64,000 bases of DNA from Branchiostoma lanceolatum (Eukaryota > Chordata > Leptocardii > Amphioxiformes > Branchiostomatidae): contig NC_089735.1 of the NCBI RefSeq assembly GCF_035083965.1, positions 6,164,001 to 6,228,000 on the forward strand. The letters are read 5' to 3'. Below, in pieces: positions 25,401 through 50,094 of this stretch (position 1 is the stretch's first letter; each line of letters starts with the position of its first letter). The notes beneath the pieces are model-generated. The model had not been told where the DNA came from. It ran no database searches and saw only the letters and a program-made list of their open reading frames with translations. The position numbers and the translations under genes were made by a program.

Positions 25401-28400
25401 CTCACTCACTCACTCACTCACTCACTCACTCACTCACTCACTCACTCACTCACTCACTCACTCACTCACTCACTCACTCACTCACTCACTCACTCACTCA
25501 CTCACTCACTGTATCTAGAGCATGGTTTTGGAAGGCAAAGCCCAACCCTCTCCTTCCACCGCCTTTTACCTCCCCAACCAAAGCCAGATACCCATTTTTA
25601 CACCTGGGTGGATTGGATTGGTAAGGTTGTGTAAAGTGCCTTTACCATGGTGCCCATGGGCATAACATCAGTGGCATGAGGATTCAAACCCAAGGCCAGA
25701 GTTCCAGGCTCTGAGTTCTGGACCAAACACCCTAACTATCACGCTAACACATTGGTTCTTCTATTGTTTAATCATATTTCTACTTCATTAAGTCCATTTT
25801 GATGTGTATTTTTTTCTATCACTATCAGGTCTCAGATCACCATCTTGAGGCCTCCTGCCAATGGACCGGTCCTGCTCCCCCCAAGTAACAATGGACCAGC
25901 CAACAATGGACCGGCCATGTCCCCACAAGTACAGACAGTGTTCCAGATGGCCCAGCATTTCTTACAACAGGCTTCAGGGGGAGGCAAAGGTAGGGTGTGG
26001 TCAGAGGACTGTCAGATAGGACCCATTTACTGGAGGAGAATTGCTGGACAGTCCTTTTTGTTGCTTCATGTAAATTGGGACACTGTCGTACGATGGCCAT
26101 TTTTATAGCCCATCACAAGCCACCTCCAGGGTAGACAATAGAATTGCCCTTCGTACGGCGCCGCGTGCCGATTTACATGCAACCACGAAAGGAGTTGTAT
26201 AAACACGGCCGTACAACCTCATTGTACGCCGTTATCATATGTCCAGCAATTTTCCTCCTGTGAATCGGGCCATAGTCAAGGAAGGACCAGGAAAGATAAG
26301 GGGAGTGTCAACATAGAAAGTCATTTTTCCACTGGGGATTTTAGGGAAAGATTGTGCAAGAATGTTGACTGAGACAGCACTACAGAGTTAAACATAACCT
26401 AAGAAAAATTTGAACTATGTTTCCACCCTCCCCATTCTTCCCAGTCCATCCCATGAGACAGTTGTAGTCAATGTATCCAGGATGCTGAAAGTCACAGAAG
26501 ATCAAGAAATGCCTCCTAGGAAATTATATTTCAGACACCCCTGATTAAGACCCTGAGCAGGCCTGGCTAACTGGAGTAGGTGCCAACTCTAGAAGCGGCA
26601 CATATGTTTCTCCCCAGACCAAGGGATCAGTATTGCCTTGTGTGGAGTCTGGCATCCAGGCTATAGAAATAAGGATACTGTTACAGTGTATACAAATAAC
26701 AAAAAAATCTGATACAACAGAAAAGTTGTCAGTACTTTCCAGGTGATGTGTCAGTGATACTATTATCAGCCTTAATGCAGTTGATGCAAAACTGAATTAT
26801 ATCCATGTAGCACAAAGTTTGATGACACCCAAAGTGCTTAAAGAGATGTGAACATTTGCTTTGCAAAGTGTCTTGAAGTAGACAGGCTGGCACTTTGATG
26901 GCATTATGTAGCAGACTTCAGCATTTTCATTGTTGAAGTGATTTTAAAAGTTTAATCATAATTAACATAAGGTGGTCCTTATGACCAGCAATCTCGTTTA
27001 AGAGTATGCGAGTTTCAACACTTTTTTGAGTCAGTGAAATGACATGGATGCCTGCACAGTTGCATTACAGAGTTTCAATGTTTTTCCTCATGCGTCATTT
27101 TTGCTTTTTTCACTCCTGAAACTGGAAAGAAAAAGCTGCAAGGCTGATGGCTAATGCAAAACCTAGACTGAGAGGTAACTGACGAATCTTGCTGCCTTGT
27201 TTGGCAAAATGCCGTTGGTTATATGTAGTGCACTTTTTTTTGCACAAATCAAATTTTCTTTTTATGCTTAAGAATTTATTTTCTGCCCACATGTCATGAT
27301 CAAGGAAGGATGGGGAAGGATCTTGAGTATTTTGGAAGCACCCAAAATACAAACATTTACGAGAACTGTACAGTAGACTTTAAATAGCATGGATATTTCT
27401 GGGTCAACAAATTTTTGATAATGTTGCAACAAGATATGGACATAGATATAGATCTGTACTTCCTCTTCTGTAAAATTTGAATGCAAACATATTTTACGTG
27501 TTGTACATCTAAAAAGAACTTAGGCACAGATATCATAAAATACTGTAGTTTTATTTCCCGATCACCCCCTCTCTCACTTCCTTCCCTAATTTATCCTTTT
27601 GTTTTGTTTTGTGCCTCTTCATATTTCTAGTCCTTGCCTATCATTCATTTTCATGTTCCAGTTTTGGGATGAATTGAAAGGATTGTATTTTACTTGTAAT
27701 GATAAGTAATTCCCATATCCTCCTTTGAAACTCTAATGGCCTTCGAGAGGTGAATGTTGAGATAGACTGTGCATGTGTCAAACAACCTCTATGCAACTGG
27801 CATAATGCAAAAAGGAACACAAGTGAAGATAGTCTAGAAATAAGTACTTCAGGGCTGTTTTCAGAAGAGAAAATTGGTTGGGCAAACTGAAATTTGAAGA
27901 CATTTCTAGCATCAAAGAATGGAAAATATGCATGTACCTCATGCATTGCATATTTTAAACATATTGATTGATTTGTGGCATCTTTCTGCCCAACTATATT
28001 TTCTTTTCTGAAACATTATTTTCTATACATGGAAGACATTCAGTCTTTTGTTTATCTTTTTCTTCTTTAGGCGCAAAGACTGAACAAGACAGGTCTACAG
28101 TGGCAGTCTCTATCCCAGAGTCCTCTGGGACAATGTCTGCAGATTTTGGTCTCAGTCCCAGGGAACTCTTGTCAGCTGTCAAACTACTTTTGGATGAGTC
28201 CATTGTTGAGCAGGTGGGGGCAATTTACCAGTTTGAGCTGGAGGGAGAGGACGGTGGTACTTTCTACCTGGATCTGAAAAATGGTAAGATATCATACAGT
28301 GCATGTTTTGCAAAAGAAAATTTGAACGGACTGTAGCTCTCTATCTAGAGATATTAGTATCATTTTACTTAGTTTATTCAAATTTATTTAACCTTCAGCA

Positions 28401-28868
28401 GGCCAAGGTAGCCATATCATTGTCCTTTTGGATGCCTATGTAAAGCCAGCAGCTGTGTGTTTGAGGGAGCTTTAGGCTAGTTTAGCTTCAAGCGTCAAAC
28501 CTCTGCACGTAAAAGAACCCAACATACTTACTGAGAAAAGCAGGGGTGATCCTGAGTGTTCTTGGCCAAAAATGCGAGCTGTAACGAATTGCTACTTGAA
28601 AAAGCATCATGCTTCACCTCAGTTGAGGATGACTTCTTTACCATCCTTTACCTTGAACCCAACAGGAGGTGGTGATGCTGGCATTGGTCCACCCCCAAAT
28701 GAGGAAGCAGATGTTGTCATGACGATGTCTGTGACTGACATGCAGCAGCTCTTCTCAGGCGAGCTCCGCCCCTTCCAGGCCTACAGCAGCGGGAGGCTTC
28801 ATGTCGAGGGAAGCATGAGAGTTGCAACACGACTGGAAGATGTTGTCAGCCGACTGAAAACATCATAG
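22448..28868 (+). CDS. STOML1: Stomatin-like protein 1 (PHB/SPFH plus SCP2 domain)
   Basis: Nine exons: 22448-22604, 23038-23141, 23578-23644, 24135-24217, 24613-24816, 25219-25274, 25829-25989, 28071-28283, 28666-28868. They sum to 1248 bases with consistent phases, giving 415 residues (human STOML1 is 398). Features in order: N-terminal tail with YSQI, a membrane hairpin in exon 2 (IHVLVTCVCYLLLVL), a stomatin/PHB domain (ERLLVFRLGR, FVLPCIDRCRRIDLR, FNVPPQT, ISVGADVYYRI, WGVEISRLEL), a Pro/Asn-rich linker, and a C-terminal SCP2 sterol-carrier domain (SIVEQVGAIYQFELEG, SGRLHVEGSM). The PHB plus SCP2 combination is diagnostic of STOML1, a late-endosomal membrane protein linked to cholesterol transfer. 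The start ATG follows a GC-richer leader. Several introns carry inverted-repeat elements. Confidence 0.93.
23982..24090. mobile_element. Palindromic MITE in STOML1 intron
   Basis: The 109-base element starts TAGCCTGAGTACCAGCCTCC and ends with the reverse complement (GGAGGCTGGTACTCAGGCTA). The arms are about 35 bases, with a short loop containing a T run. It ends 44 bases before the exon at 24135. Perfect outer arms suggest a recent insertion. Confidence 0.8.
25378..25510. repeat. (CACT)n microsatellite
   Basis: About 33 uninterrupted tetranucleotide units in the STOML1 intron after the exon at 25219-25274. The long open frame through it is an artefact of the repeat. Confidence 0.98.
25618..25755. 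repeat. SINE-like dispersed repeat
   Basis: Contains TGTAAAGTGCCTTTACC followed by GATTCAAACCC and GTTCTGGACCAAACACCCT. The same order of blocks recurs at 37560-37700. The GATTCAAAC-type segment resembles a reversed tRNA-like B box, so a tRNA-derived SINE is possible but unproven. Confidence 0.4.
25990..28070. other. Long STOML1 intron
   Basis: An intron of about 2.1 kb between the linker exon and the first SCP2 exon. It opens with the inverted-repeat element at 26017-26273. The rest is AT-rich and shows no supported exon. Confidence 0.6.
26017..26273. mobile_element. Inverted-repeat element next to STOML1 splice donor
   Basis: The left terminus (TAGGACCCATTTACTGGAGG then AGAATTGCTGGACA) is mirrored with mismatches by the right terminus (TGTCCAGCAATTTTCCTCC then GGGCCATA). 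Inner arms repeat CGTACGA/TCGTACG-like and GTACAACC segments. No transposase frame. It begins 28 bases after the exon ending at 25989. Confidence 0.65.
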
Positions 28869-31671
28869 GCCAACCAATCAAGGCCCAAAAGATATTTATT
28901 TGGCCTGTTATCTATAAACTGGTTGCCTGGTATCCAAACCTGTTATAGCTGCCGAACCTCTTTTCCCTCCCTCTCTCTCTGCAAAGAGGACAAAGAGACT
29001 CTGCAGCTAACATAGATTTGGATGCCAGGCTTTAACTGTTGTATTTTCATTTCATTTATTTGTGCCAAGTTTGCAAGGTTTGTTTTCTATTGTGTATTGT
29101 AAACGTCTTGATAGATACATTGTACCCAGTAGTTTGTTTTGTATAATGAATGACAATCACAAAGCTAATTGACACATGTATGATGTAGTTTATCCTGAGT
29201 GTGCATTTGAATTATGAAAACTTAATCATCTAGATAAAGATGCTACTCAAATGAAAAGTGTGCAGTGAACTCTTTGACCTGTGTTGCAGTGAAGGAACAT
29301 GTGTAAATAAAGTCATACCCCACCAGTTAACACTTCAGAGATTTGAATGGATACATATTCATGTAGGTACAAACATTTCTCGATTGTGCAGGTATGTATG
29401 GCTAGGTCATAAAAAATGATGAATATGCAACAAAATGTAGTTTTTCACACTCATAAATTACGTATACACTTGATGATTGAGTTGATGAATGCAAAAATTC
29501 CTGATATGAAGCAAAGTGTGTCTGTCATTAGGATTCTGAAGAATTTGTATCATTGTACATAGATTCCACATTACCACGTATGTGTTTGCTGCCTTTTGTT
29601 TCCAACATATATATTAAGTAAATTCAAACATGTTCAGACATGTACAACTACATGTATTGTGACTTATTCTTCTATTCAAAATAGTTAAAACTTATTATAG
29701 ATATTATCTAAAAACCCTTGCGGTGACTCTAAACCAAAACTTTTTAGAAAATTACCTGTAAGACTAAAACCAAAAGAAAGAATCATTCATGAATTAAATC
29801 AGGGATTCAATGGCATTCTTGTGCATGCTGTATTCTGTTGATGTAATTTTGTGATGATGTTAAATCATGAACATTACTAGTTAATGATAACACTGGTAAT
29901 AAATATGTAAATCATTGTGATATGGTATTGAAGTGTCTATACTTAATGAAATCAATTGTCACAATTTCATGAAAGAAGAACCAACAGACCATGTATTTCT
30001 ATCACCTTGTGCAATACTACATTGTGAAATTGTGTATATTTTAATCTTTTGTCACAGACATATACGTTTGGAAATTGTTAAAGTCAAATGAACTGTAGAA
30101 AATCATAATTATATACAAGAAGTAGTTTCTATTTCGTAACCTCAATGTAAATAAGTACTACTTGAATTGTACATAGCTGATAAGACTTTTGTATTGCCCT
30201 TTTTTTCACTGCTGTCAACTTTCTGCATAAGATATTTATAGGATGGACCATATGATGAAGTCATGGAATGCTGTCTCAGCATCGAAAGGAGGATGACCCT
30301 ACAAAGTGCTATCATGTACTCTCTTACCATCAATTTTGATAACTTTTATCAATGATGATTAGATCTACAATGACAGCTCTACATTTGTAAATCATTCCCT
30401 ACTTCTTTGCCTTGCAGATTTTGTTATATTGTTTAAAATTGAATTTGATATTATGTAATGTTACTTCCAAGTTTTCTGAATCATTTGTTTCCTGCCTTTT
30501 TATATGTGGAAAATTAAAACATTATATAGCAGACGTTAATGTAAATATGCAATTGAGGATGACTAGGAAGAAGAATATGCAATGTGTAACTCATCATCAT
30601 CATCATCATCATTCTTCCGGAATTACTCCGGTGAGATACAATCAATAAAGTTTTGTGAGTTTAGTAATGTGTAACTAAGATGACCTTTCTGTTGTGAGAA
30701 TATGTGTGATGTGCAATCAATATTTTTCATGAATTCTTATGAAGTTAATGAATTTGATGGATACTTTTAGAGCTAATAAAAAGATGTGGTGATACATTAA
30801 GATGATATCAATTTGATTCTGTGTTTTTCTTCATATTATTGTCACTGAAAATTGATTTCAAACACCTGATCTTGGACTAGACTTTGCAGTAAAAGGGGAT
30901 GTTTGCAGTGTTTTAAGTTAGTAAATTGAAACAACTGTAGTAACGTGATGCAAGACAAAGCATATGTTTGCAATGAGAGGTCAGTGCATAAAACCACCGC
31001 AAATATTTCATGGTTTACAGTATTGTAGGACTGAAGAAAAGGAGGGCAAGAAACTGATACATTGCAGCCTCATGTCAGCTCAGCCTCTGATATAGAACAG
31101 ACCCAGCTGGGAGATGTTTGTTGTAGGAGTGGTACCCTGGGCATGCTGCTGAGAGGCAGGATTAAAACATCAATGGTCCATGCAAAGGGTGGCCACACCC
31201 TTGAATACATGGAAGTTCATGATGTATTATAATGGCCTATAGTGTTTCTTTGCTCTGTAGATAGCTTGTAAGCCATAATTCCTTCAGTGTGCAGAGATAA
31301 TCTTTCAGTTCGCTTACGCTTTAGTTGGTTTCGTTATTTCGTAAATCTTTGTTGTGATTTACTGCATGAAGATAAATACATGTACGGGGAATTTGGGTCA
31401 ATGGCTTTTAAACAATTTGCTCGCATCACAACGCAACAGTATTATTTCACCAGAGATACCTCGTGCATTGAACAAATCAAAATATTCATGGGCAAGATAT
31501 CATCAAAACCCAAACAAAAATTATAGATTATTTTTCTGGCGGCACATCTGATGTTTGTTGTATCTAGAACGCAAATATAGAGCTAGTTGGCCGTGGTAAT
31601 GTTTTGCGCCACCTGTGCTTACTTTGCGTACCGCCGCGGTTTCACTATCCCAGGACACAAAATTTGTCAAA
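28869..31671. other. STOML1 3' UTR and intergenic region
   Basis: Two AATAAA signals suit STOML1 ends: 29306-29311 (proximal) and 30644-30649 (distal). A CATCAT run lies at 30590-30612 and a degraded TTACTGTAAATG-family repeat at 30885-31022. From about 31560 the sequence becomes CpG-richer toward the tetraspanin start. No other gene is supported. Confidence 0.5.
30644..30649 (+). terminator. Candidate distal poly(A) signal of STOML1
   Basis: AATAAA in the context ATCAATAAAGTTTTG, followed by T/G-rich sequence, 1.8 kb past the stop. The proximal AATAAA at 29306 is an alternative. Confidence 0.35.
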
Positions 31672-40806
<9,135 letters not shown>

Positions 40807-41293
40807 TTTGTCAACATAAATACATGTACCATACTGTACGCTTAGGCAAGAAAAGCCTTGTACAAATGCTTCTTGTTAGTTAGTGCCACCTTTGTACAAA
40901 TGTAGTTTTAAATCATGGCTTTTAAATGTGTGAGCCCAAACAAAGCAAGAATGCACCTCAAGAGGAGTAAGATAAACTATTACTTTGCTACTTTTTGCAA
41001 AGATGCAGGAAGGCTTGTCAACTCAAGCTTTCCTTGCAATTCGGTTGAGAGAGATACTCAGTGCCTAGTGAGATCTTCCTACTCAGAAATTAATTTTGGC
41101 TAATCCATAATGATTTTTTTTAGATTTTTAGAATATAAATGTATCAAGCAGATGGCAGGAAAGTTATGTACTAGCTTGTTTTGTGTTTTGCATAAAATCT
41201 TTAATCAATTCACTTGCTAAATGCAAAGCGTTGCAGGACAATATTGTCTGACATGACATCTCACTGATAAAAACTTTTTTGGAACAACTTGTA

Positions 41294-41299
41294 AATAAA
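41294..41299 (+). terminator. Candidate poly(A) signal, TSPAN15-like terminal exon 3
   Basis: AATAAA in the context TTGTAAATAAATG, about 490 bases after the stop at 40806, followed by a GTTGTTGTTTTT stretch like a downstream GU-rich element. Confidence 0.45.
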
Positions 41300-43027
41300 T
41301 GTAATACTATGTTGTTGTTTTTTCTGTCAGTACAAGCATTTACCAGTAGTGAGGAATATTTCCTACATAGATTCAGAAACTCTCATGTGACTACATAGTT
41401 TGAATGTGTACTGTGTCCTTGTATAGAGCACAGTTACGTTCACCATAAACTTGATTTGATTCTGACAAATCTTTTACTCTAAAATGAAAACCTGGTGCTA
41501 ACTAACATTACATCTAATGGTACAGTTGGGGTGAGCAAATTACTGCTGCCTTACTGAAGAACAGTTTATTCCAAGGTCATATTCAGATCATGTAGTGACA
41601 ACATATTAGCAAGTCCTGAGACCAAACCATGGGTGTGCAAACATGAACTCATCTGGCTACAATTTGATATAACTTGATACAGATTTCAGAGTTGTAGACT
41701 ATGAAAAAACAGCCTCTAAATACTACAAAATTGAACGATTTTCTGCAGAAAACAGTTTTGTGTGTGTAAGAATGCTGAAAGTTTCTTTTCTCTCAGCCCC
41801 CTCAAAATGTATACTTGATAGAATTGATTAGTAGATAAATCAGGGCTTTGTAGTTTTTCCTCTCAGGAACTTTCTGAGATAAAGATTTGTAGTACAATAT
41901 CCAAACAACACAGGAACAGTGAATGAAAGTTCAGCAAACAAACTTCAAACTTGAAAGTGATTTGAAACTTGAAAGTGATTTGAGGCTGCCTGGTAACATT
42001 TGATTTTCAATAGCAAGAACATTTCCCAACTTGGTGATAAAACATGATGATATCATGTAAGATTTCGGAATACAATACAGTAGATAAGCTAGTCAGACTT
42101 CATGTACATACTTAGCCTTTCTTTGACAGCTGCTTACTATAAAGAAACTTAAAGCCTATTTCCAGTTAATGAAAAAAAGTACAGGCAGTAAGTACTCTCA
42201 ACTGGTTGTCAGGAATTGGTCTTTGATGTTGTGTCTTAAGTGCTGCTAAAGCCATTAGTTACATGTACTTTTCTCAATGAAATGTTACAATAGGGATGTT
42301 GTGAGCATTTACAAACAAGGCTTGTCACAATGTAGCATTATGATAAGAGTCACAATGTAGCATTACAATAGAGACACTACAATGTGCTATGCATCAACAT
42401 CTACTTAAAAAGCCTGCCTTACTTAGACCTAGACTTTGTGCACAAATGTGTGATGTAACAATATGGTCTAGACAATTGAATGCTGTAATAATTGCCCTGG
42501 AATATGAAACGCCAGGCTTGTATGTTTTACAGTATTTGGAGCATTGTCTTCTGTGTAAACTTTAATTCTATTTGTGATATGTCAGAAAATGGTTATGTAA
42601 GCTAGTGTGTTTGAGGATTTCAATGTCATAACTGAGACTTGAGTATGTCATGTTGCTGCTCCTGATCAGTCTTACCCATAAAGAGACACAGGTCAAGAAT
42701 CTCAATTATGGGAATTGACACTGTGTATAGCATCTACATGTACATGTAGTAGGAGTCCAACACAAAACTTTGCATGTATCAATGTAAACAATGTTACCTT
42801 TATAGTCTACAACCTCTACAAAGAATTGACATTGTCTTAAGTTTGTTCTTTGGTATGAGGAAGAAATCTGTAGTGCCGAAAAACTTTAAAAGATACAGAA
42901 CATGTGTCACTACTAGGATTATTTCAATGTGGTACACATATCTTATTTTAGAGCACCTTATTAAAGTTAGTTTGTAAATACTTGTACCATGTGCATGATG
43001 TTGCAAATGTGAGGATAGTCTACATGT

Positions 43028-44560
43028 TCAAAGAAACAATTCAAAAGACAGAAGAAAGCTAAGATAGAAGATTTTATTGTAAGAAGCATGGGAGCCATTG
43101 GGAGGTTGCAGTGGTGTATAGAATGGTAAGAGGGACTGGTACAGCTTTAAGTGTCTGTAGTAGGACTGCTTGGTGGTATTCTGGCTTAAAACCATAACCT
43201 TCTCCTTGCTGAGGTAGCCTTTTGGCGCCCAAGTTGCATCTGTTGCAGAAAAAGACAGTAGGCAGGTGGTTAAGAGTGTACTGTTCACTTGTGGCATAAG
43301 CTGTAGAATGTAAATGCAACAGCACTGACTGTATAGAGATGTGGAAATGTAGGTGCAATTTACTTAGATGTGTGTGCAAAATTTTTGATAAATGTTTTCT
43401 GCAGAATATAAGAAACTGAAAAATTGGCAAAGTTCTCAAGACTTTATGTAGAGACAGAAGTATAGAACCCCTTTCTCTGGGAACCATGAATGTACAACTA
43501 ATGAAAGCCGTAGTGAAGCAACATTGTGAGGAATTCGATTGTGATGAAAAAGTTTCAGCAAGTATGTGAAGAGCATTGGAAATGTGAGTGGGAGAGATGT
43601 TTGGAGAATATCAAATTCAGCTGAAGTTGCTTTAACATCAGCTGGCGAATATGAGCTGTCATTTTCCAGCAAAACTTTTAACATGTATGTATATGGAGCA
43701 CAGACTTACTTGATTTCTTGCCACAAGTTGATGTTTGAAATTGCCTTTTTTCATAATTAAAACAGAGTGTGATTTTAATGGTATTTTCTGTCTTCATTTA
43801 TGACCTACATTTTCATTTGTCCCAAGCTGGGTTTTTAAGGACAACTTGTTCTTTTTTACATGCCCCCTTTAAGGTTATTCTCATCATCCAGTACAGGGAA
43901 AGTATTTCGATAATATTATGCTAAAGATGTCCTAACTTAGTTTGTATGTTTGTAAAAATCTATATCCACATATGCTTTTCCTCAATACTGCTACCCCTGA
44001 CTGACCCTTGAAGTGTTCTCCTCTGGTCAAGGATAGTTTCTCTCCGCCAACTCAACATAATGCTTATCCTTGCCCTTAATGATGTGTTAAGTTTGTTGAT
44101 TTATTTCTGGACCATATGTAGCTATGCATACTCTCCAAGCAGAGGATGGGTTCCGGCAGGTTTTTGACGTGTTTTTAGGCGTTTTTGTCGGCCCTTCTAC
44201 TTTTTCATTTTTTTAGTCGTCTCTATAAACCTGGGTTTATAGACAGAAAAAAAAAAGTAGAAAGGCCGACAAAAACGCCTAAAAACACGTCAAAAACCTG
44301 CTGGAACCTATCCTCTGCTTGGAGAGTAGCTATACACTGGTTGATTTATTTCTGGACCATATGTGGGTCATGTAGCTATACACGCATGGCATTGGCTGTC
44401 CATTTACTTACTTCTTTCTTACTCGTCGATAGATAAGCACCGTCCAATACAGGGCAGTTGCTTCTAGTTGCCTTGTTTGCAAAATATACTTGGTACCTAC
44501 CTGTTTGTGCATTGAATTCTATCAGCGTACTGAGGTGAGGTACATGCTCAAAGAAGTGGC
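43028..44560 (-). CDS. Candidate small two-exon gene, unrecognised
   Basis: The exon at 44560-44501 reads HFFEHVPHLSTLIEFNAQT with donor GTAGGT. The exon at 43239-43028 has a strong acceptor (TTTTTCTGCAACAG) and reads DATWAPKGYLSKEKVMVLSQ, then about 50 more residues to TGA. The phases match across the join and the combined sequence looks protein-like. AATAAA within the last exon (minus strand, about 43073-43078) might end the transcript before this stop. No start codon or upstream exon is identified and I do not recognise a family. It could be chance. Another frame of the terminal exon is also open, which weakens the case. Confidence 0.25.
44129..44338. mobile_element. Foldback element, second member with TACTCTCCAAGCAGAGG terminus
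   Basis: A 210-base palindrome: the left arm starts TACTCTCCAAGCAGAGGATG, the right arm ends CCTCTGCTTGGAGAGTA, and inner arms include GACGTGTTTTTAGGCG/CGCCTAAAAACACGTC. Flanking sequence (TTGATTTATTTCTGGACCAT) is duplicated on both sides. The terminus is the same as at 21855-21970 but the interior differs. Confidence 0.75.
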
Positions 44561-45570
44561 CTTTAGCAGTTCACCGAAGGACTGCAACGGGGTGTCAGCC
44601 ATTGTACCTGTTGTACTGCAGTGATACTTTTCACCGCTACATGGCGCTTTTGATCCATGGCGATTTCTACACAAGACGTCCTCAACTGCCAGGCTTTGTG
44701 TTTTGTATTAAATTCAGCAAGTAATGAAAGCAAATGGAAAAGAATCAGACCGTGGAAATCTGTGTCATAGATATAGAAGGAGGATTTCTTTCTGTCTGGT
44801 AGAGTAACTAGAAGCAAAATTTCCTCCTTTTTAATAAGAAAAATCTAAAATCCTCACATCAATTTTGGGGGTGTCCAAAGGATGACATCCATAAGTCAGT
44901 GTGGTAATGAAATAAAGACAAAGACAATAGTCGACTGTACACTACATGATATATTCATTTGTGATCTGTTATACATACAAGCAAGGATTTGACAGAACCT
45001 CCTTGATATAATTAGGCTAGTAACAGTAGGATGGTATTCCAATGGTAGTAATAAAAGATTACAGCAAAAAGAAAAAATGTGGCATCAACAAGCACATAAA
45101 TACACATAAACACAGACTGACATGGAAGCTGAGATGTGTCTATACAATGTGAATGCTGTTTCCTGTAAAGAGTACACTACTTATAGGAAACGCAGTGCTG
45201 GATGTAATGATGATGTCTCGACACCAGAATATTCCTATGAAGTTGTTTCATGAGTTGAGATCTCACCATGGAATCATTGGCAAAATCTAATGTAGCTAGC
45301 AATTGCACTGTGCAATTGTTGCATAAGAATACTGAGAGGGGAATATAGATGTGTAGTGGAAACTAATAATGACTTTACAGTGCTATATGCATCTTGGAGA
45401 GAATTATTGTTCATCTGTGGGTTTGTTCTTAATTTTCTGAACAATATTCTATAAAATCTTTTCTACAGCAGTAACTCTAAGCTGCTGTTTTTTCCCCTGC
45501 CCTGTTTTCCTTTAAGTGTTTATGACAGGTAGGCAATGTCACTTTACCTTGTCCCCGTATGGTATAAGCT

Positions 45571-45576
45571 TTTATT
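45571..45576 (-). terminator. Candidate CDK1 poly(A) signal
   Basis: TTTATT on the plus strand is AATAAA on the minus strand, about 305 bases after the CDK1 stop. Confidence 0.4.
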
Positions 45577-45879
45577 AAAGTTGGCTTTATATGTTATGAA
45601 TACTCTAGTATACAGTTGTTAACATGGAAAATCTAAAGACAAGCCATTGTCTACATAATAGGCCCATTTTCATTTACAGTCGATGTTTCTTTTACGCACA
45701 TTGTTTCAAATTTTGGCATTACACTAATTGTCAAAGAATTACATTAGTCATAATTGTCTGGAAGTCACAAAAAAAAGATACTACATCGTGTATACATTTT
45801 TGCTTCAGGATATAGAAAGACAGCACATGTAGAAGAGTAGGACATCTGTAAGAAGAGGTTACAGATCTATACAGTGTTT

Positions 45880-49254
<3,375 letters not shown>

Positions 49255-49293
49255 TTTTTGTAGCAAACAAAGACGACAGTAAAGACTACAATC

Positions 49294-50094
49294 CTGTGAA
49301 AGGAAGAAAGAATATTTGAAATAACAAATGTAAATTGGTATGCAGAAATCTACATTCTGTGTTCACACAAGTAAACTGCCGTACTAGCTAATAATGTTCT
49401 TTTTTTTTCAATCTCAGGCTGATGAAGACTGGAAGCTGCGGTAAAGATTTCAACTGTCTGGATCACCCACGCTACACGTCCCTTTGTGTGCATCTGTCAC
49501 AAAATTTGTTAAAATTTCAGGCCTAAAACACAAAAATCGCAATGAAATCGACATTTCCTGTTGGCTCTACTTGTCCCAATTCCTTTTGAGTCGTCAAAGA
49601 CTGCAAAATTTTCCCAAACAGTGTAAAATAATGGTGTAAAATCCCACCAACCTTTTAAACCCTCCTCCAGCTGGATTCCTCCTCGGTTCTGAATTTACGT
49701 TTTCAAAACTAGTGCGTCGGTCTTTAAATCAACCAATGAGAGCTCGTCTAACATACACCGGCCAATCAGATAGTGGCTTTCATTTTAGCCTCTTTTTGGA
49801 TTTTCCCATCATGCTTTGAAACCCGGAAGTGGGCGTTTTTGCCAAAAATAAAAAAAAATCGGATAGGAATTTTTACTTTTTCTCCACTTAAGCAATTTCT
49901 TTGAGTTCGACTTGTAGCAAATTTGCGCCTGTGAGTCTGCGTTAGCTTCTCAGTCAAGTGACATATCCAGGTGGACTTTGATTCTCACGAGTTGTCGTGT
50001 GCAAACACTCGTGACTGCCCCCCTCCCCATTTTTTCTGAGACGTCTCTTTGATTTTCTTCGGAAGTTGGGAAAGAGTTCGTAGGTTCGGCCACC
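49294..50094. promoter_or_regulatory. Divergent CDK1 / VPS26C promoter region
   Basis: About 800 bases separate the CDK1 leader acceptor and the VPS26C ATG, and the two genes point away from each other. Two CCAAT boxes lie 29 bases apart (49733-49737 in AACCAATGAG, 49762-49766 in GGCCAATCAG). About 50 bases further are TTTGAA (49815-49820, a CHR-like hexamer) and CCGGAAGT (49823-49830, an ETS/GABP-type site) followed by GGGCG. Paired NF-Y sites with a CHR are characteristic of G2/M genes such as vertebrate CDK1. Transcription starts were not determined. Confidence 0.6.

Larger units (their letters stand above)
40807..45879. other. TSPAN15-like 3' UTR, spacer and CDK1 3' UTR
   Basis: Convergent spacer. 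AATAAA at 41294 suits the tetraspanin end, and TTTATT at 45571-45576 (AATAAA on the minus strand) suits the CDK1 end. Inside lie the foldback element at 44129-44338 and a weak two-exon minus-strand candidate at 43028-44560. The rest is AT-rich without recognised genes. Confidence 0.5.

Noticed and set aside
25367-25624. Plus-strand ORF of repeated Thr-His-Ser-Leu
   Set aside because: It is the translation of the (CACT)n microsatellite inside a STOML1 intron.
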